Below are positions 34,241 through 47,040 of a stretch of 64,000 nt of DNA, piece after piece. Source of the DNA: Pelobates cultripes (taxonomy: Eukaryota; Chordata; Amphibia; Anura; Pelobatidae). The translations under genes were made by a program, and so were the position numbers. Within the stretch, counting starts at the first letter, position 1, and the number at the start of each line of letters is the position of its first letter. The notes under the pieces were generated by a model. It did not search any database, was not told the DNA's origin, and was given only the letters and a program-made list of their open reading frames with translations. The stretch spans positions 100,812,096 to 100,876,095 of the forward strand of contig OW240917.1 of the NCBI GenBank assembly GCA_933207985.1, written 5' to 3'.

Positions 34241-35480
34241 TGATTTCCGAAAGTGCTGTAGGCTAGGATAAAGTCTAATAGAGTTGTTTACAGCGTTCCA
34301 TAGAAAAGGTGCCGCCATTGAGAAATCCTGAAGAATTTTAATGTGGACCAAACAGAGGACCTAAAAAAAATTAATTGGTGGAGCAAAGGGAATGAGAAGG
34401 GGTGTATTTGTGGATTAGAGAGGAAATGTAACTGGGATAGAGGACTGTGTATGTTAATGTCAGTAATTTGCATTGGATCTTGAAGGATATGGGAGAGAAA
34501 TGGTGGTTTAGATTAGCATTGCAGCAGCATTCATAACAGGTTGAATTAGGGCTATTCTGGTGTAGGGAAGGCCAAAGAGGAGGGAGTTAAAATAATCAAG
34601 TCATGAAATGATGTGCTTCTTAGTGCCTACGTTGAAAGTGACACCATGACAGTGAACATTAGGTGATTGATGTAATAGGTGTTCCATATACCTGAAGGGA
34701 AATAGAGAAAAGAAGAAGGGATACTTAAAGAAGGAAAGATAAGAAGTTCAGTTTTGGAAAAATTACATTTTAGAAAACTAAAAGATAACCAGTTAGAGAT
34801 AGTAGAAAGGCAGTTGGTAACATATTCCGGAAGTTAAGTAGAAACATCCGAGGAGGAAAGGTAGATCTGAGTATTGTCAGTGTAGAAATGATACTTAATA
34901 AGATTACCAAAAGATATGGTGTAAAAAGAAAAGAGGGCCAGGATCTGAGCCTTGGGGGACACCAACTGTGACAGCTAGTAAGGAGAAGATGATACCAGAA
35001 AATGATACGCCAAATGAGCATTGAGAGAGATAGGAAGACTACCAGGAAAGGACAGAATTATGAAAGACAAGGGAGCAAGTGGTCAACCATATTAAATGCA
35101 GCAGAGAAGTTAAGCAGAATCAAGAAAAGAAAAGAGACCTTTTGAATTTAGCAGTGTGCAAATAATTGTTTCAGTAGCGTAAAGAGAGCAGAATTCAGAT
35201 GAGAGTAGGTCAAGGAGGGAGTTGGAATTGAGAAAGCTAGTAAGAATCTTAGTAACATACAAGAAAGAAGATGCAAATGCAGAAATATCCTGTTCAGTAA
35301 GGGGAGGTTATTTAGGATAGAAGATTCAGAGTTGAAGTAGAGTTAAAGGGAAAAGGATTAGAGATGTAATTCCTAATATCGGTTTTGAAAGAGACCTTTT
35401 AAATTTAGTTTTGGTTACGTTTTGAGCAAATAATCATGAGCAAATTGATTAAATGTTGGAGATGATGTAAATGATAAATT
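34241..35480 (-). pseudogene. Old, degraded L2-like LINE
   Basis: The layout and many words match the better-preserved L2-like element at 41165-42700, for example a CCTTGGGGGACACCAAC block near 34952 and CAGTTAGAGATAGTAGAAAGGCAGTT-like sequence near 34790. The catalytic YADD box has decayed to YTDN (34873-34884). No long frame survives. Confidence 0.6.
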
Positions 35481-37660
35481 GCCACTCCTCCTAAGTCCTT
35501 GGTACACCATTCATCCATCAACACAGCGTGGAAACATGATGGCCCACAATGCTTGAAAAAAGGCCATTATGGATAGAATAATGGCTGTTTTACAACTCCA
35601 TATTGTGTTTTGAGCTGCTGGACATGCTAATGTCATGGTGGACACCCCATATTATTCTTGTGAGTGTTGTTCATCATTTCTATATGTATTTAATTAGTAC
35701 TGAGATCCAACAAATTGTATAATCACATACTCCTATAAAATACATTTCTTAAGAAAGAAACACATAATATGTAATGAAACTATTATAATTTAAAAGTATT
35801 AAACAAAAAACTATTCCAGTCTTCAAAATGTGATACGTATGGCTACGGTTAGTTGCTGGCTAGAATCTTTACCAGAGTCTCCTAAGACTCCACATGCATG
35901 TGAAACAATGAATTCCATGGACCACACTGTGAAATCATCTCCTGTAAAATGTCATGGTGGTGCCAAATTCCATTATTAGATAGTTGTTTACACATCAAGC
36001 CAGATATTCTACTTAACAGATCACTCAGAGTGCGTGACTTATGTAGCTGTAAAAAAAATAATAAGACTGACTGGTATGGCACAAAATCAAATATTTATGA
36101 TGCTTTAAGCAATGAATCACTCTTCCAGCTTGTTGATGTCATTTTTTTTATTGTACTGAACCTTGGCTTCTTCAGAAGAACTTGCTTTTACTTTGGGGAT
36201 ATATTTAAAAGCATGTCAACTTGAACATAGACTACATATGTTTGCAATAGTTTGCTATATTAAAGCTATTGATAAAAAACAACACTAAATATGGGTATTT
36301 CACATTATTCATAAAAAATGCAACAAAAAAAAGATACCTGTGTTGGAACATCTTTTTCATCAAATGTGTAGGATGTAGGATGTAAGAGTGTTTGTGTTTA
36401 GTATGAAATGCCCCAACCAGAGGTGCAGAAAACCTGCTCCTGCCTGGTCATCTCTCCCCAGGACTCCATGCTGCAGCCCTGCTGCTTGTCTGAAACAGGG
36501 CTTAAGGCACACAAAACAACTGCCTAGATGATGTGAATACCTACTTGTTTTGGGAGTCCAGCAATAAGAATTCATCATCTCTACTATAGGTCGCCTCACA
36601 CACATATAAAACACACTCAATTTTATTCACTAAAGTGAGAATTCCAAAGGGAATTTGACATTTTAGCCCAAAATAACCAAACTGAAAACAGGAAGGATTT
36701 GGAAAACTTTTAGATCATATCTATTTTGGTCTAAGTTTCAAAATTCACATTAAATCAACAGGGAATTCTTAGCAACTCACACTTTGGTAAATAACTCTAA
36801 GTCCCAATTTTATCCCCTGGTGTCACCATTTATGGAACCAGTTGCAAGCCATCAGCAAACACAGAGTACGTGTGTCATGAAACTCACTTGTGCTATTCTA
36901 AACAAACATTTCTACTATTTTCCCTAAAGCGAGGCACATTAAAAGCACTTTGTGCATGGCCTGCACTGGAATGCACTAAACCATCACATCCACTTGAGGA
37001 AGGAGGATGTGCATGTCATTGGTGATGATATAATCATCAGCAGAAGTTCTGGCAAAGCAGCTGGTGCCGTGGCACCAAGGCCCCACAAGCATCTCCTCAT
37101 CTGTTAGTTCTGCAGTGCTGGGAGGAAGTCAGGTCAGAGCGGTGTGTGGCAGTGGAACCTCGGAATTGGAATGCTCCCTTACTCGAACAATTCTGTATTC
37201 AAACATAAAATATGAAAAAAAAAATGTCTCTCCCAAACAAAACTTGGTATAAGAACAAAATCACACGACATTAACCTTGCTGGTACCTCTTTGGAACCTC
37301 ATTGATATAATGCATCAGCCTCCTACCACTGTACAAACTGAACAGAGCTCCATTCTGTCAACACACAGCTCCATTCTGTCAGCAAACACAGCTGACAGGT
37401 AAAGTGAAGTTACATTTTCATTTCGCTTTTCTGTATGATTTTATGCATGTAAGGTATTATTAAACTGTAAAACTTGTGTTAAAATGCTGTAATTTTGGGG
37501 GTCAGGAATAGATGAATCTAATTTACAAACATTCTTATGGAACATTTTGATTTGATTTTCTAACAAATCATATTTCAAATAGCCTTCTGAAACATAGAGT
37601 TCAAGGTCCGAGGTTCCACTGTATATCTGTTTCAGTTTGTGTGTGTGTGTAATATGCATG
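35481..37660. other. Non-genic DNA
   Basis: Only short frames without recognisable domains. I see no gene or defined repeat. Confidence 0.5.
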
Positions 37661-37669
37661 TATATATGT

Positions 37670-37950
37670 CCATACATGCCACCATTCAAACACCAACACT
37701 AAACACAAATATAACCCTGTACTGAAATGCCAACACTGCACACAAAAACATCCATGCAGTCAAATGCCAAGACTACATACACACACATTCCTACATTCAA
37801 ACACCAGTATTCTATACTACACACAAATGTATACCTGAATTCAAATTCCAACACCACATACAAACACACCCATACATTCAAATGGCAACCATACTTACAA
37901 ATACCTTCTACATTCATACACATTCATACAAAACATGCTTCAATTCAAAT
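37670..37950. repeat. Degenerate minisatellite (CATTCAAA...CAC type)
   Basis: Imperfect tandem units of roughly 40 bp built on CATACATTCAAACACCAACA-like words. This produces mirror open frames on both strands that are not genes. Confidence 0.7.
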
Positions 37951-38240
37951 GCACTAACAAAGCTCATACGTTTATGCAGCAATGTCCAAATGGTCACTTT
38001 GTAAAAACACAGTGAGAGTTGCACAACAGTTGAACATCTACCTTTTAGCCACACTAGTGCTAGAGTGGGCCCCCAAAAAATCTTGTAAAAGGGCCCTCTC
38101 TACATTAGTTCTACCACTGGGCACAGCATCTCTTTGACTCCAGTTGCTAGTCTGCCTCAGCTAGATTTTGTTCCTACTCAGTTCTATTATTTAGTTTAGA
38201 CTAAGCAAATATATGCAGAGATAATGCAGGCCATCAGTTA

Positions 38241-38645
38241 TTAACCCCTTAAAACCGGAGGGCGTACTATTACACCGTATTCTATCTGGCTCTAAACGCC
38301 GCCGGGCGTAATAGTACACCCTCCATTTTTTCTTACTTACCCGGTCGCCGGCAATCCCACCTGGGATCTCAGGGAGTCCCCCACTGCGGATCCTGCGTCC
38401 TCCGCCCCCCCCCCCCGCCATGTGAGAGTGAGGCCCTTGCGAGGACCTCACAATCACATGGCCGGGTTAGCTGGCTGCTGCATTGCCAGCAGGGGGACTG
38501 CCTGTAATGACAGTTAGTCCCCCTGCTGGCTGGAAATGAAATAAAATAAAGTTAAAATCAGAGTAAACAAAAAAATAAAATAAATAAAATAAAATAAAAA
38601 TATATATGTATATACATACACATACACTGTATAGGTGTATTTTAC

Positions 38646-38682
<37 letters not shown>

Positions 38683-40009
38683 GTATATTATAAAAAAAAT
38701 GTAAATATGTTTAAAAAATAAATAAAAAAATATATAGATGTGTGTTATTTCGTTCTAACTGTACGTAATATTTTTACATAATTGGGTATTTTAGTTAATT
38801 ACAATTAACGGGACCTGCCTGACAACCCATGTCGAAAGTATAGGGAATTTAATTTGCTTGCACTATATTTAACCCTATAACTTTCCAAGACACCATAAAA
38901 CCTGTACATGGGGGTACTGTTTTACTCGGGAGACTTCGCTGAACACAAATATTAGTGTTTCAAAACAGTAAAATGTATTACAACGATGATATCGCCATTA
39001 AAAGTGATTTTTTTTTTTTGCATTTTTCACGCACAAACGGCACTTACACGGACGATATTATTGCTGTGATACTTTTTACTGTTTTGAAACACAAATATTT
39101 GTGTTCAGCGAAGTCTCCTGAGTACAACAGTACCCCTCATGTACAGGTTTTATGGTGTTTTCAAAAGTTACAGCGTCAAATACAAGGCTTGTGTTTCATT
39201 TTTTTCACATTAAAATTCGCCAGATTGGTTACGGTGCCTTTGAGACCCTATGGTAGCCCAAGAATGAAAATTACCCCTATGATGGCATACTATTTGCACT
39301 AGTAGACAACCCAAGGTATTGCAAATGGGGTATGTCCAGTCTTTTTTAGTAGTCACTTAGTCACAAACACTGGCCAAAATTGGAATTTTTTTCATTTTTC
39401 ACACACAAACAAATATTAACGCTAACTTTGGCCAATGTTTGTGACCAAATGGCTACTAAAAAAGATTGTACATACCCCATTTGCAATACCTTGGGTTGTG
39501 TACTATTGCAAATGGTATGCCATTATGGGTGTAAATTTCATTCCTGGGCTACTATACAGTCTCAAATGCAACTTAACCAATCTGGCAAATTTCAATTTCA
39601 AATGTAACGTGCTGTATTTGACCCTGTAACTTCCCAAAACGCCATAAAACCTGTACATAAGGGTAATGTTTTACACGTGAGACTTTGCTGAATACAAATA
39701 TGTGTATTTTATTGCAGTAAAAGCAAACAGTATTATGACATTGACAGTTAAAATGTCATGTAGAACTAAAAAAATAACAATTTCTTATTTTCTCCCATTT
39801 TTTTCATATTAAATTATGTTTCATAGCTAAATATTTGATATTAAATGAAAGCCCTGTTTCCCCTGAATAAAATGATATATAATAAGGGTGGGTGCATTTA
39901 CTATGAAAGAGGTGTATTACGGTTGGACAGACATGTAGCGCAAATGCCAGGTTTTGTTTACGTTTTTTGTTCACAACGTGTACATTTGGCTCAGTCCTTA
40001 AGGGGTTAA
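38241..40009. mobile_element. 1.77-kb fold-back element with TTAACCCCTTAA ends
   Basis: Left end TTAACCCCTTAAAACCGG and right end GTCCTTAAGGGGTTAA, so TTAA lies at both borders. The interior consists of three related arms: about 38850-38985 (direct), about 39050-39378 (inverted) and about 39427-39780 (direct). The last two form a long hairpin centred near 39402. A C9 run occurs at 38407-38416. No transposase is seen. The ends match the 80-bp MITEs at 50698 and 52809, suggesting one mobilising source. The CCCC terminus after TTAA is compatible with piggyBac or Kolobok; this is inference. Confidence 0.75.
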
Positions 40010-40154
40010 TACTATCCAAAGGATATTACTTTGATAAAATGTTCATGGTGCAAATGTAAAATATGTAATATCCTTGTCTAGCATACATAATTCCTAGTTT
40101 AGTGAATAAATACTTTGTCTTCTCCATGAACATGGCTATATGGCCATCCAGCTT

Positions 40155-41160
40155 TTACATTCTGTAACGAAACAGAAAGACGCCAGTTGAACCGCATGTT
40201 GGAACGCAAGGACAGGAAATTACTTTACCAGCATACGAACACGGAAGTATCTTGAGGCTTGAATTGCAGGGCGTCACCGTTACCATGGTGACCGCCCGCA
40301 AAAACTCCTGAGAGGGGTATATATAGCAGGAACCAGCCCAAGGAGGATCCACAAATACTTTTTTCATCCAGCTGAGGAAGCCTAAACGGCAAAACGCGAC
40401 CTGAAGAATTGTGAGACATAGACTCTATATACTGGACTTATTATGCCCAAATAGTGTTTTTTAACATATATATTTTTATACTTATACAATAAAATGTATT
40501 ATATATATTTTTAAACTCACTATCGGCATTTATTCCTGCTATTTAAAGGAGTGTGGTCCTTAACCACATACGCTTTTTCATCTGAGCCTATTTTGAAAGC
40601 TCTGGGTTTGTAAGTACCCCCTTTACCTACATCTTTTATAAGATAAGACCTACGTTATTGCACCATATGTGTCCTTTTTCAATCTGCCATATAGGATAAG
40701 ATGGAAAAAGAACACCATCCAAAGAAGGGAGAGGGTCGCCTCTACGGACCCTAAGAGCGCACTAATTGAGCTTAATCTTTTAGCTCTTAAAATTGTGAGT
40801 GGGATATTTCACTTTACCATTTTCTACATTATATTTTACGGTTTACACTATGATTTGGTTTTTGTCTTTGTATTTGTGTTTTTAAGGAACACCATACTTA
40901 CCATTAGGATCCAAATATAGGATAAAACTTAAGATAGAGAGATATATATATACCTTACTATTATATCCATATTTTTTTTTCTTTGCACTGAGAAATCTCT
41001 GATACAAAATATAAGCGCTTCACCATCACACTGGTTTGAAATCACTATTTTATAAGATAAGCTTTTGGTGATATAGCAGCTGTTTACAAATTGTTTCTCA
41101 CAAGTTTGTTACATTGTATATTCTTTCAATATCAGCGCTGGTACCCCCATTGTTTAATTT
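40155..41160 (+). mobile_element. Penelope-like 5' region with promoter and hammerhead-like motif
   Basis: A TATA-like GTATATATAG at 40318-40327 is followed about 45 bp later by CTGAGGA (40372-40378), a short GCC/GGC stem and AAAACGCG (40391-40398). This order resembles the hammerhead-bearing pseudo-LTR of Penelope-like retroelements, whose core is CUGAUGA plus GAAA. Both core boxes are changed here. No reverse transcriptase or GIY-YIG endonuclease is visible, so this is at most a 5' remnant, and the limits are approximate. Confidence 0.4.
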
Positions 41161-41164
41161 TTGT

Positions 41165-42703
41165 ATTATCCAGGAATAGCATTATGTAGAGATTTGAAAG
41201 CAAAAACCAGACTATTATATTGAGCCCTATATCTTAAGGGAAGCCAATGCAGGGACTGACAGAGGGGTGAGGCATGGGAGGTGCGGGCGGAGAAGAAGAT
41301 GAGCCTCGCCACTGCATTCATTATAGACTGCAATGGGGCAAGTTGGGAGCATGCAAGACCACTGAGAAGCAGATTGCAGTAGTCAAGGTGAGAGAGGACA
41401 GTGGCATGGACCAGCACCGTAGTCACATCTGGCATTAGGTAGGGGCGGATGCATGCAATGTTTTTGAGAAGGAAACGGCAGGATTTGGCAATCAACTGGA
41501 CATGATGGGTGAAGGAGAGGTCGGAGTCAAAGAGAACACCAAGGCAGCGAGCCTGCGTCATGGAGCTGATGGTGGCACCATTAACGTGGAGAGAGACAGA
41601 GACAGGAGGTACAACACTTGAAGGAGGAAAGACCAGAAGTTCTGTTTTTGGACAAGTTGAGTTTAAGGAAGTGGGCAGCAATCCAGTTAGAAATAGCAAA
41701 GAGGCAGTTAAGGACACTGGTCAAAAGGGGCAGGGAGAGATCAGGGGAGGACAGATAGATTTGCGTATCATCTGCATAGAAGTGATATTGGAAGCCAAAG
41801 GAGCTGTGAGTTTACCAAGGGAGGCAGTGTAGATAGAGAACAGTAGAGCACCAAGGACTGAACCTTGGGGGGCACCAACAGAGACAAGTTGGAGAGAAGC
41901 AGCAGAGCCAGAGAAAGAAACACTGAAAGAGTGCTGGGAGATAGAAGAGAAGCACCAGGAGAGAACAATATCTCATAGAACAAGATTATGGAGGATGAGA
42001 AGAAGCTGTTGATGATCAACAGTATCAAAAGCAGCGGAAAAGTCATGGAGAATTAGGATAGAGTAGTGACCATGAGATTTTGCAACAATTATATCATTTG
42101 ATACTTTGATCAGAGCTGTTTCCACAGAGTGCTGAGTGCGGAAACCAGACTGAAGTGGGTCGAGCAGAGAATTGGACTTGAGGAAATCTGTCAATCTCAC
42201 ATACACAAGTCTTTCAAGGATCTTGGACGCAAAAGGCAGTAGTGAGATAGGGCAGTAGTTGGATGGGGAGTTAGGGTCAAGGTTGGGCTCTTTTAGAAAT
42301 GGGGTTACAGTCGCATGTTTGAAGGATAATGGAAATATGCCAGATGAGAGGGAGAGATTGAGAATTTGAGGGAGAGGCAAAGCAAGAGAAGGAGACAGAG
42401 TACAGATGAGATACGAGGGATAGGATCAAGTGAGCAGGTGATGGGCCGGGAGTACTGGAGTAGATCAGAAACCTCTTCCGCTGTAGCGGGTGCGAATGAA
42501 CAGAGAACAGCGGGGGGAGTGAGGTTAGGGGAAGTATTGTAAGGGGAAGGAGAGAGAGGAGAGATATCTTCCCTGATTGTAGAGATCTTGTCAGTGAAGT
42601 GAGTTACAAAGTTTGTGGAGGTTAAGTCGGTAGAAGGAGGAGGAGCAACAGGGCAAAGAAAGTAAAAAAAGTGTGAAATAGTCATTTGGGTTTACAGGAA
42701 AGT
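41165..42703 (-). pseudogene. L2-like LINE reverse transcriptase, frameshifted
   Basis: Minus-strand pieces in order: a thumb-like N-terminal part (42685-42305), RT motif A as [10 protein letters not shown] in 42380-41973, the catalytic YADD at 41767-41778, and the C-terminal part 41717-41166 with RCLGVLFDSDLSF, HLDYCNLLLSGL and SLHWLPLRYRAQY. Several frameshifts separate them, so no functional protein is made. The 3' end is lost at 41165. The motifs are those of the L2/CR1 group. Confidence 0.85.
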
Positions 42704-43435
42704 GTGGTGGTTATTATTATTATTAGTATTTATATAGCGCCAGCTTATTGCGCAGCGCTTTACTATAAAAGGGGAATTTACCAAATGAGACAATAACAAA
42801 ATGTAACAGGAACAATAGGTAGTTGAGGACCCTGCTCAAACGAGCTTACATTCTAGAGGAGGTGCGGTATAAAAACACAATATGAAGGGTATTAAGATAG
42901 ACAGCAACTAGACATGGTGGGAAAGTAGCAGAAACGGAAGTGAGAGTGGAGTGTGGCCCTGTAGAAGAAAGCATGAGGAAGGTTTGAGAGGTAGAAGTTG
43001 CTCTTGGAGGCCATAAGCAATCCTGAAAAGGTGGGTTTTGAGGTACTTTTTAAAGGATTGAAGACTAGAGGAGAGTCTGACAGGGGTAGGCAGGCTGTTC
43101 CAAAGGAAAGGAACTGCCTGTGAGAAGACTTGCAGGCGTGAGTTTGCAGTAAGGGTGCGAACAGCAGACAGGAGAAGGTTGCCAGTAGAGCGGAGAGACT
43201 GAGAGGAGGCATACCTATGAATCAGTGAAGAAATGTAAGTAGGACTAGAGTTGGTTAGAGCTTTATAGGTAATGGTTAGTATTTTAAATTGACACCTGTA
43301 GGGGACAGGAAGCCAGTGTAAAGATTGATAGAGGGGTGTGGTGTGAGAGGAGCGACAGGAGAGAAAGATCACCCTGGCATCAGCATTCACCACAGAGGAA
43401 AGAGCCAAGCTGTAAGAGTGCAGCATAAATTTATA
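42704..43435 (-). mobile_element. Second L2-like LINE 3' end, nested in the first
   Basis: The minus-strand frame 42908-43426 gives SLHWLPVPYRCQFKI and the typical final RT residues, and is followed by a 3' UTR with TATAGCGCCAGCTTATTGCG and a (TAA)n-type tail at about 42708-42720. It separates the endonuclease from the RT of the surrounding L2-like element, so it inserted later. I could not see a target-site duplication. Confidence 0.75.
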
Positions 43436-44335
43436 AATGAGAAAGTCAGATGCAGAGTGAGACTTTCTTCAGCAGTTCTGGAGCATTTTTGGAGGTATCC
43501 AGCTAGTTTGGTGTACCAAGGTTGTAGTTGGGGGTATTTGCTGCGTTTAAGCATAGGAGGTGCCATGATGTCTAGTTGACAGAGGGTGGAACTGTAGAGT
43601 GAGATTGCATAGCTAGGGCAGGTGAGGTTTGAGATCGGTAAAAGGAGAGTTTAGAGGTTAGTGGAGAAGCGCTCTAGGTCAAGACATTGGAGTTTTCTGT
43701 GATATTGATGTGCAGAGTGTGATGTCAGTTAGGTCTTGGGTGTGCTGATGTCAAAAGTTAGCAGGTGGTGGTCAGATAGAGGAAAAAGAATATTGGAGAG
43801 ATTAGATGAGGTACAGAGGTTGGTGAAGGTGCGATCAAGAGTGTTTCCAGCTGTATGGGTTGCTGAATTAGACCATTGCATGAGGCCAAAGAAGGAGGTT
43901 ACAGAGAGCAGATCAGAGGCATCAGTGCAGTTGGGGTTATTGAATGTAAAATTGAAATCTCCAAGTATAAGGGAAGGAGTGCTAGAGGGGAGGAAGTGAG
44001 GTAGCCAGGAAGAAAAGTGTTCAATACATAGTCTAAGATGACCGGGGAGGGGGAGTGAGGCAGTAGATGACAGCAATTCTTTAAGGATTTAAATAGGCGG
44101 ACATCAAAGGAAGTAAAGGATAGGGCAAGGGCAGGGGAGATTGGTTGAAAGATACATTGATGAGAGAGAAGGATGCCTACACCACCTCCTTTACAGTTGT
44201 TGGGTGTGGGAGTATTATAGCCCACTAAAACATACAGAGGCAGAAGTTGCACTATCAGAGGGGGAAAGTCGGGTCTCTGTGAGTGCTAGTAGTATACGTG
44301 CACCAAGCATTATATTTTTCAAAATGGCGTAAGCA
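43436..44335 (-). pseudogene. L2-like LINE endonuclease domain
   Basis: Overlapping minus-strand frames 44252-43899 and 44076-43729 give the apurinic-endonuclease-type motifs LILGDFNFTF and LSDHHLLTFDI, with a frameshift between the N- and C-terminal parts. It belongs to the same element as the RT at 41165-42703, interrupted by the nested insertion. Confidence 0.8.
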
Positions 44336-46959
44336 TGACTACATGCAAAAACAAACAATCATAAAAAAACAAACAAAAGGATAATTTTGAAAATAAATTC
44401 TATGTTAGTTGGCATCGGCTCTACCACACATTGGATGCATATTCATGGATTTAACAAAATAGAAGTACATCAAACTTTTAATTAGCTTTCAGAAGAAAAC
44501 ACACACAAGGATCCCCAGTGTATATTGTGTCATAATGAAACAATATATTGTGGTGCATGTATAATGTATTCTATTGTATAGACTTGGATGAAAACAAATT
44601 TCGGAACATTCATTCAATATCAGCTAGATGTCGGTTTGGCTTGGCAGAATATTGATCCAGAAACTGAATATTGAGAAGTAACCCATAGAGGGAAAACTGA
44701 TCTTCCTGTTTATCCCTCTATTGGTCACTTCTCACTTGAGATATGAATATAATCAACAATAGTGGCTGTCCCCTAAGCATCAATATTCTTTTATTTTGGT
44801 GCTATGGGCGAAACATGTTTGTCCCTCCCGAACATGTTTGACATTGGGCAGTTCAGTTAGTATGTAATTTGAGAATATTTTGGCTCAGAATTCAAGATTT
44901 CAGCAGAATTTGGGCCAATTGAGTCCAAATCTCTAACTCTAATTTTTGCATGACGTTAATGGAACATACACTTTCCTAAAATACATCGGTGTAAATATTT
45001 TTATATATGAATTATTACCACTCATTTAAAGGTTTTAAACATCACTCAACTTCTACTGTAGAAATCAGTTTTTTGGGAAAAAATGACTTGTCACTTAATA
45101 TATATCGAAACACTTTCTCCCATCATTATTTATAGATTATGATATCTGTAGCTCAACTGATCAGTAGTGCGTGTTCTGTAATCTGCTCAATGCATGCTTT
45201 ATGAAAAATGGTTAGGAAATTGGAGAGATCATACATTTTTTTTAACACAGAAATATGAGCTTTGTATAAAGATTTGCTGAAGTAGGCTTAGAAGATTTAA
45301 AAAAAAATTGGCAGCTAGACAACATAAGTCCAAAGCACATTAACGTTGCATAAAAATGTTTATTGAAAATGTTTATTAGACATATCCTGTGGTGCAATAG
45401 TTCAGCTGCAATTCTCTCCATTTTATTATATTGTGTAAAGTGCCATCATTGTTATATAGACACTTTGAAGACAATAGGGGGTTTGTGAACAATGGATCAT
45501 TAGTTATATCTCTAATAACAAAATTTCAGAAGGTTCTGTTACATGATCACAAGCTGAGAAGCAGAGAGGAAGCACAGATGTAGCCTGGTAGTAATGGTCT
45601 TTCTAAGCTGCCTCTTCTGTAAATCACAGGAAAATCGTGAAAGGAGCCAAATTTGGATAGAGCCACTTCAAATACAACAGGATGAAAAATGTTTAAAAAA
45701 TAATTTATTATAAACTATCAGACATGGATAGTACAATAAAATGGAGCCAGTTTGCATATATCAAACATCTTCAAAGTTGTATTTATTTTATTTTATTAGT
45801 AGTATTTTCCAAACTGCTTAAAACAGATTTCCCATGAAGATTCAGGAAATTAAGGAAAACATGTGTTGAATTTTCAGAGGAAGAGGAGTATAAGAAAAAA
45901 AAAATGTCTGTATGTTCATTTAGTTTAGACTTTTCCATACGGTATTGTGATATTTGACAACATAAATGCATTGGCGATCTGTGATATATTGCCAAACATG
46001 AGAAACTGGTGCATAAACTAATTTTTAATGTATGTCTAGTCTCTTTGATCTATCCATTCTCATGTACTCTTGTCACCTTAGACTCTCTTTTTTTATTTTG
46101 TAGAGCAGTAATGTTTTGCAAGACTTAAAAAAATAAATAAAATTTATATGAAGACTATACACAAATGTTCGCTCATAGAGAATATCAGCATACCTGTTGA
46201 TACTTAAACCAAATAAATTAAGTAAAAGAAAGACACACACACAAAGACATAGAGGTTTAGTTGACATCTGTTTAGCTGAAGTGCAGACTACTATAATGGG
46301 TTACAGAGCAAGATGAAAAGGGACAGATTTCAACAATTTTGAAAAATTTAGAAGGGACTTACGTCAAAATATAAGCAAGGTGCTTAGTGTTTACAATCCA
46401 TGAGTACATGGTTCAGAGCTCAGCTTTTCCACTCGCCACTATCTATAATTTTTAAGCCTGGCTAGTAGCAGAGGTCTTTAAATTTTAATGTGTTAGCCAA
46501 GTGTGACGTATTTATGGTTAGCACCAGAGTAGATAGGATATGGAGTTACACAATAATGGGATATATTTCCAAAAACTAAAGCATGATGTCAAACAGAAAA
46601 TAAGTTTGCTTAAAATGTATAATTTTGTGTATTGTTTATGCTTCATTTACTTTTGTTTTATTAGGAATGAAAGAAAGGAAATTGGTTGAAGTATGAGTTA
46701 GTCAAGACTAGAGCAGGTAGGGTTATGGAATTCCAAATTAATTGGATATAAGTAAAGCAGGTTGTGTATCAGCAAAAAAGCAAAATTGAGGTTTATAAAT
46801 TTATGTTTTCTTTTGCTTTTTTTCCCCATTACAGAGTGGAGTAGGTGTTACAACATGTCTAGATTTATGTTTATTGGATTATAGTGTGTATGCACTGTTA
46901 TCATCATATTATAATACATTTTATATATGAATGATTCCTTTGTTGAAATTACTTCAAAA
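44336..46959. other. AT-rich non-genic DNA
   Basis: No gene, domain or clear repeat seen; open frames are short. Confidence 0.5.
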
Positions 46960-47040
46960 CTGTCCAGGTTTTGTCAGTATCTCCACTGGTATAAAAAAAG
47001 TGAAATACATAAATCCTGGATTGTTGATGGACCATGAGGA
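46960..47040. repeat. Fragment of the hAT-type MITE family
   Basis: Matches the reverse complement of part of 5285-5418 (CCAGGTTTTGTCAG, TCCTGGATTGTTG) but lacks both ends. Confidence 0.7.

Noticed and set aside
37699..37957. Cysteine-rich-looking minus frame and its plus-strand mirror
   Set aside because: Produced by a degenerate CATTCAAA minisatellite.
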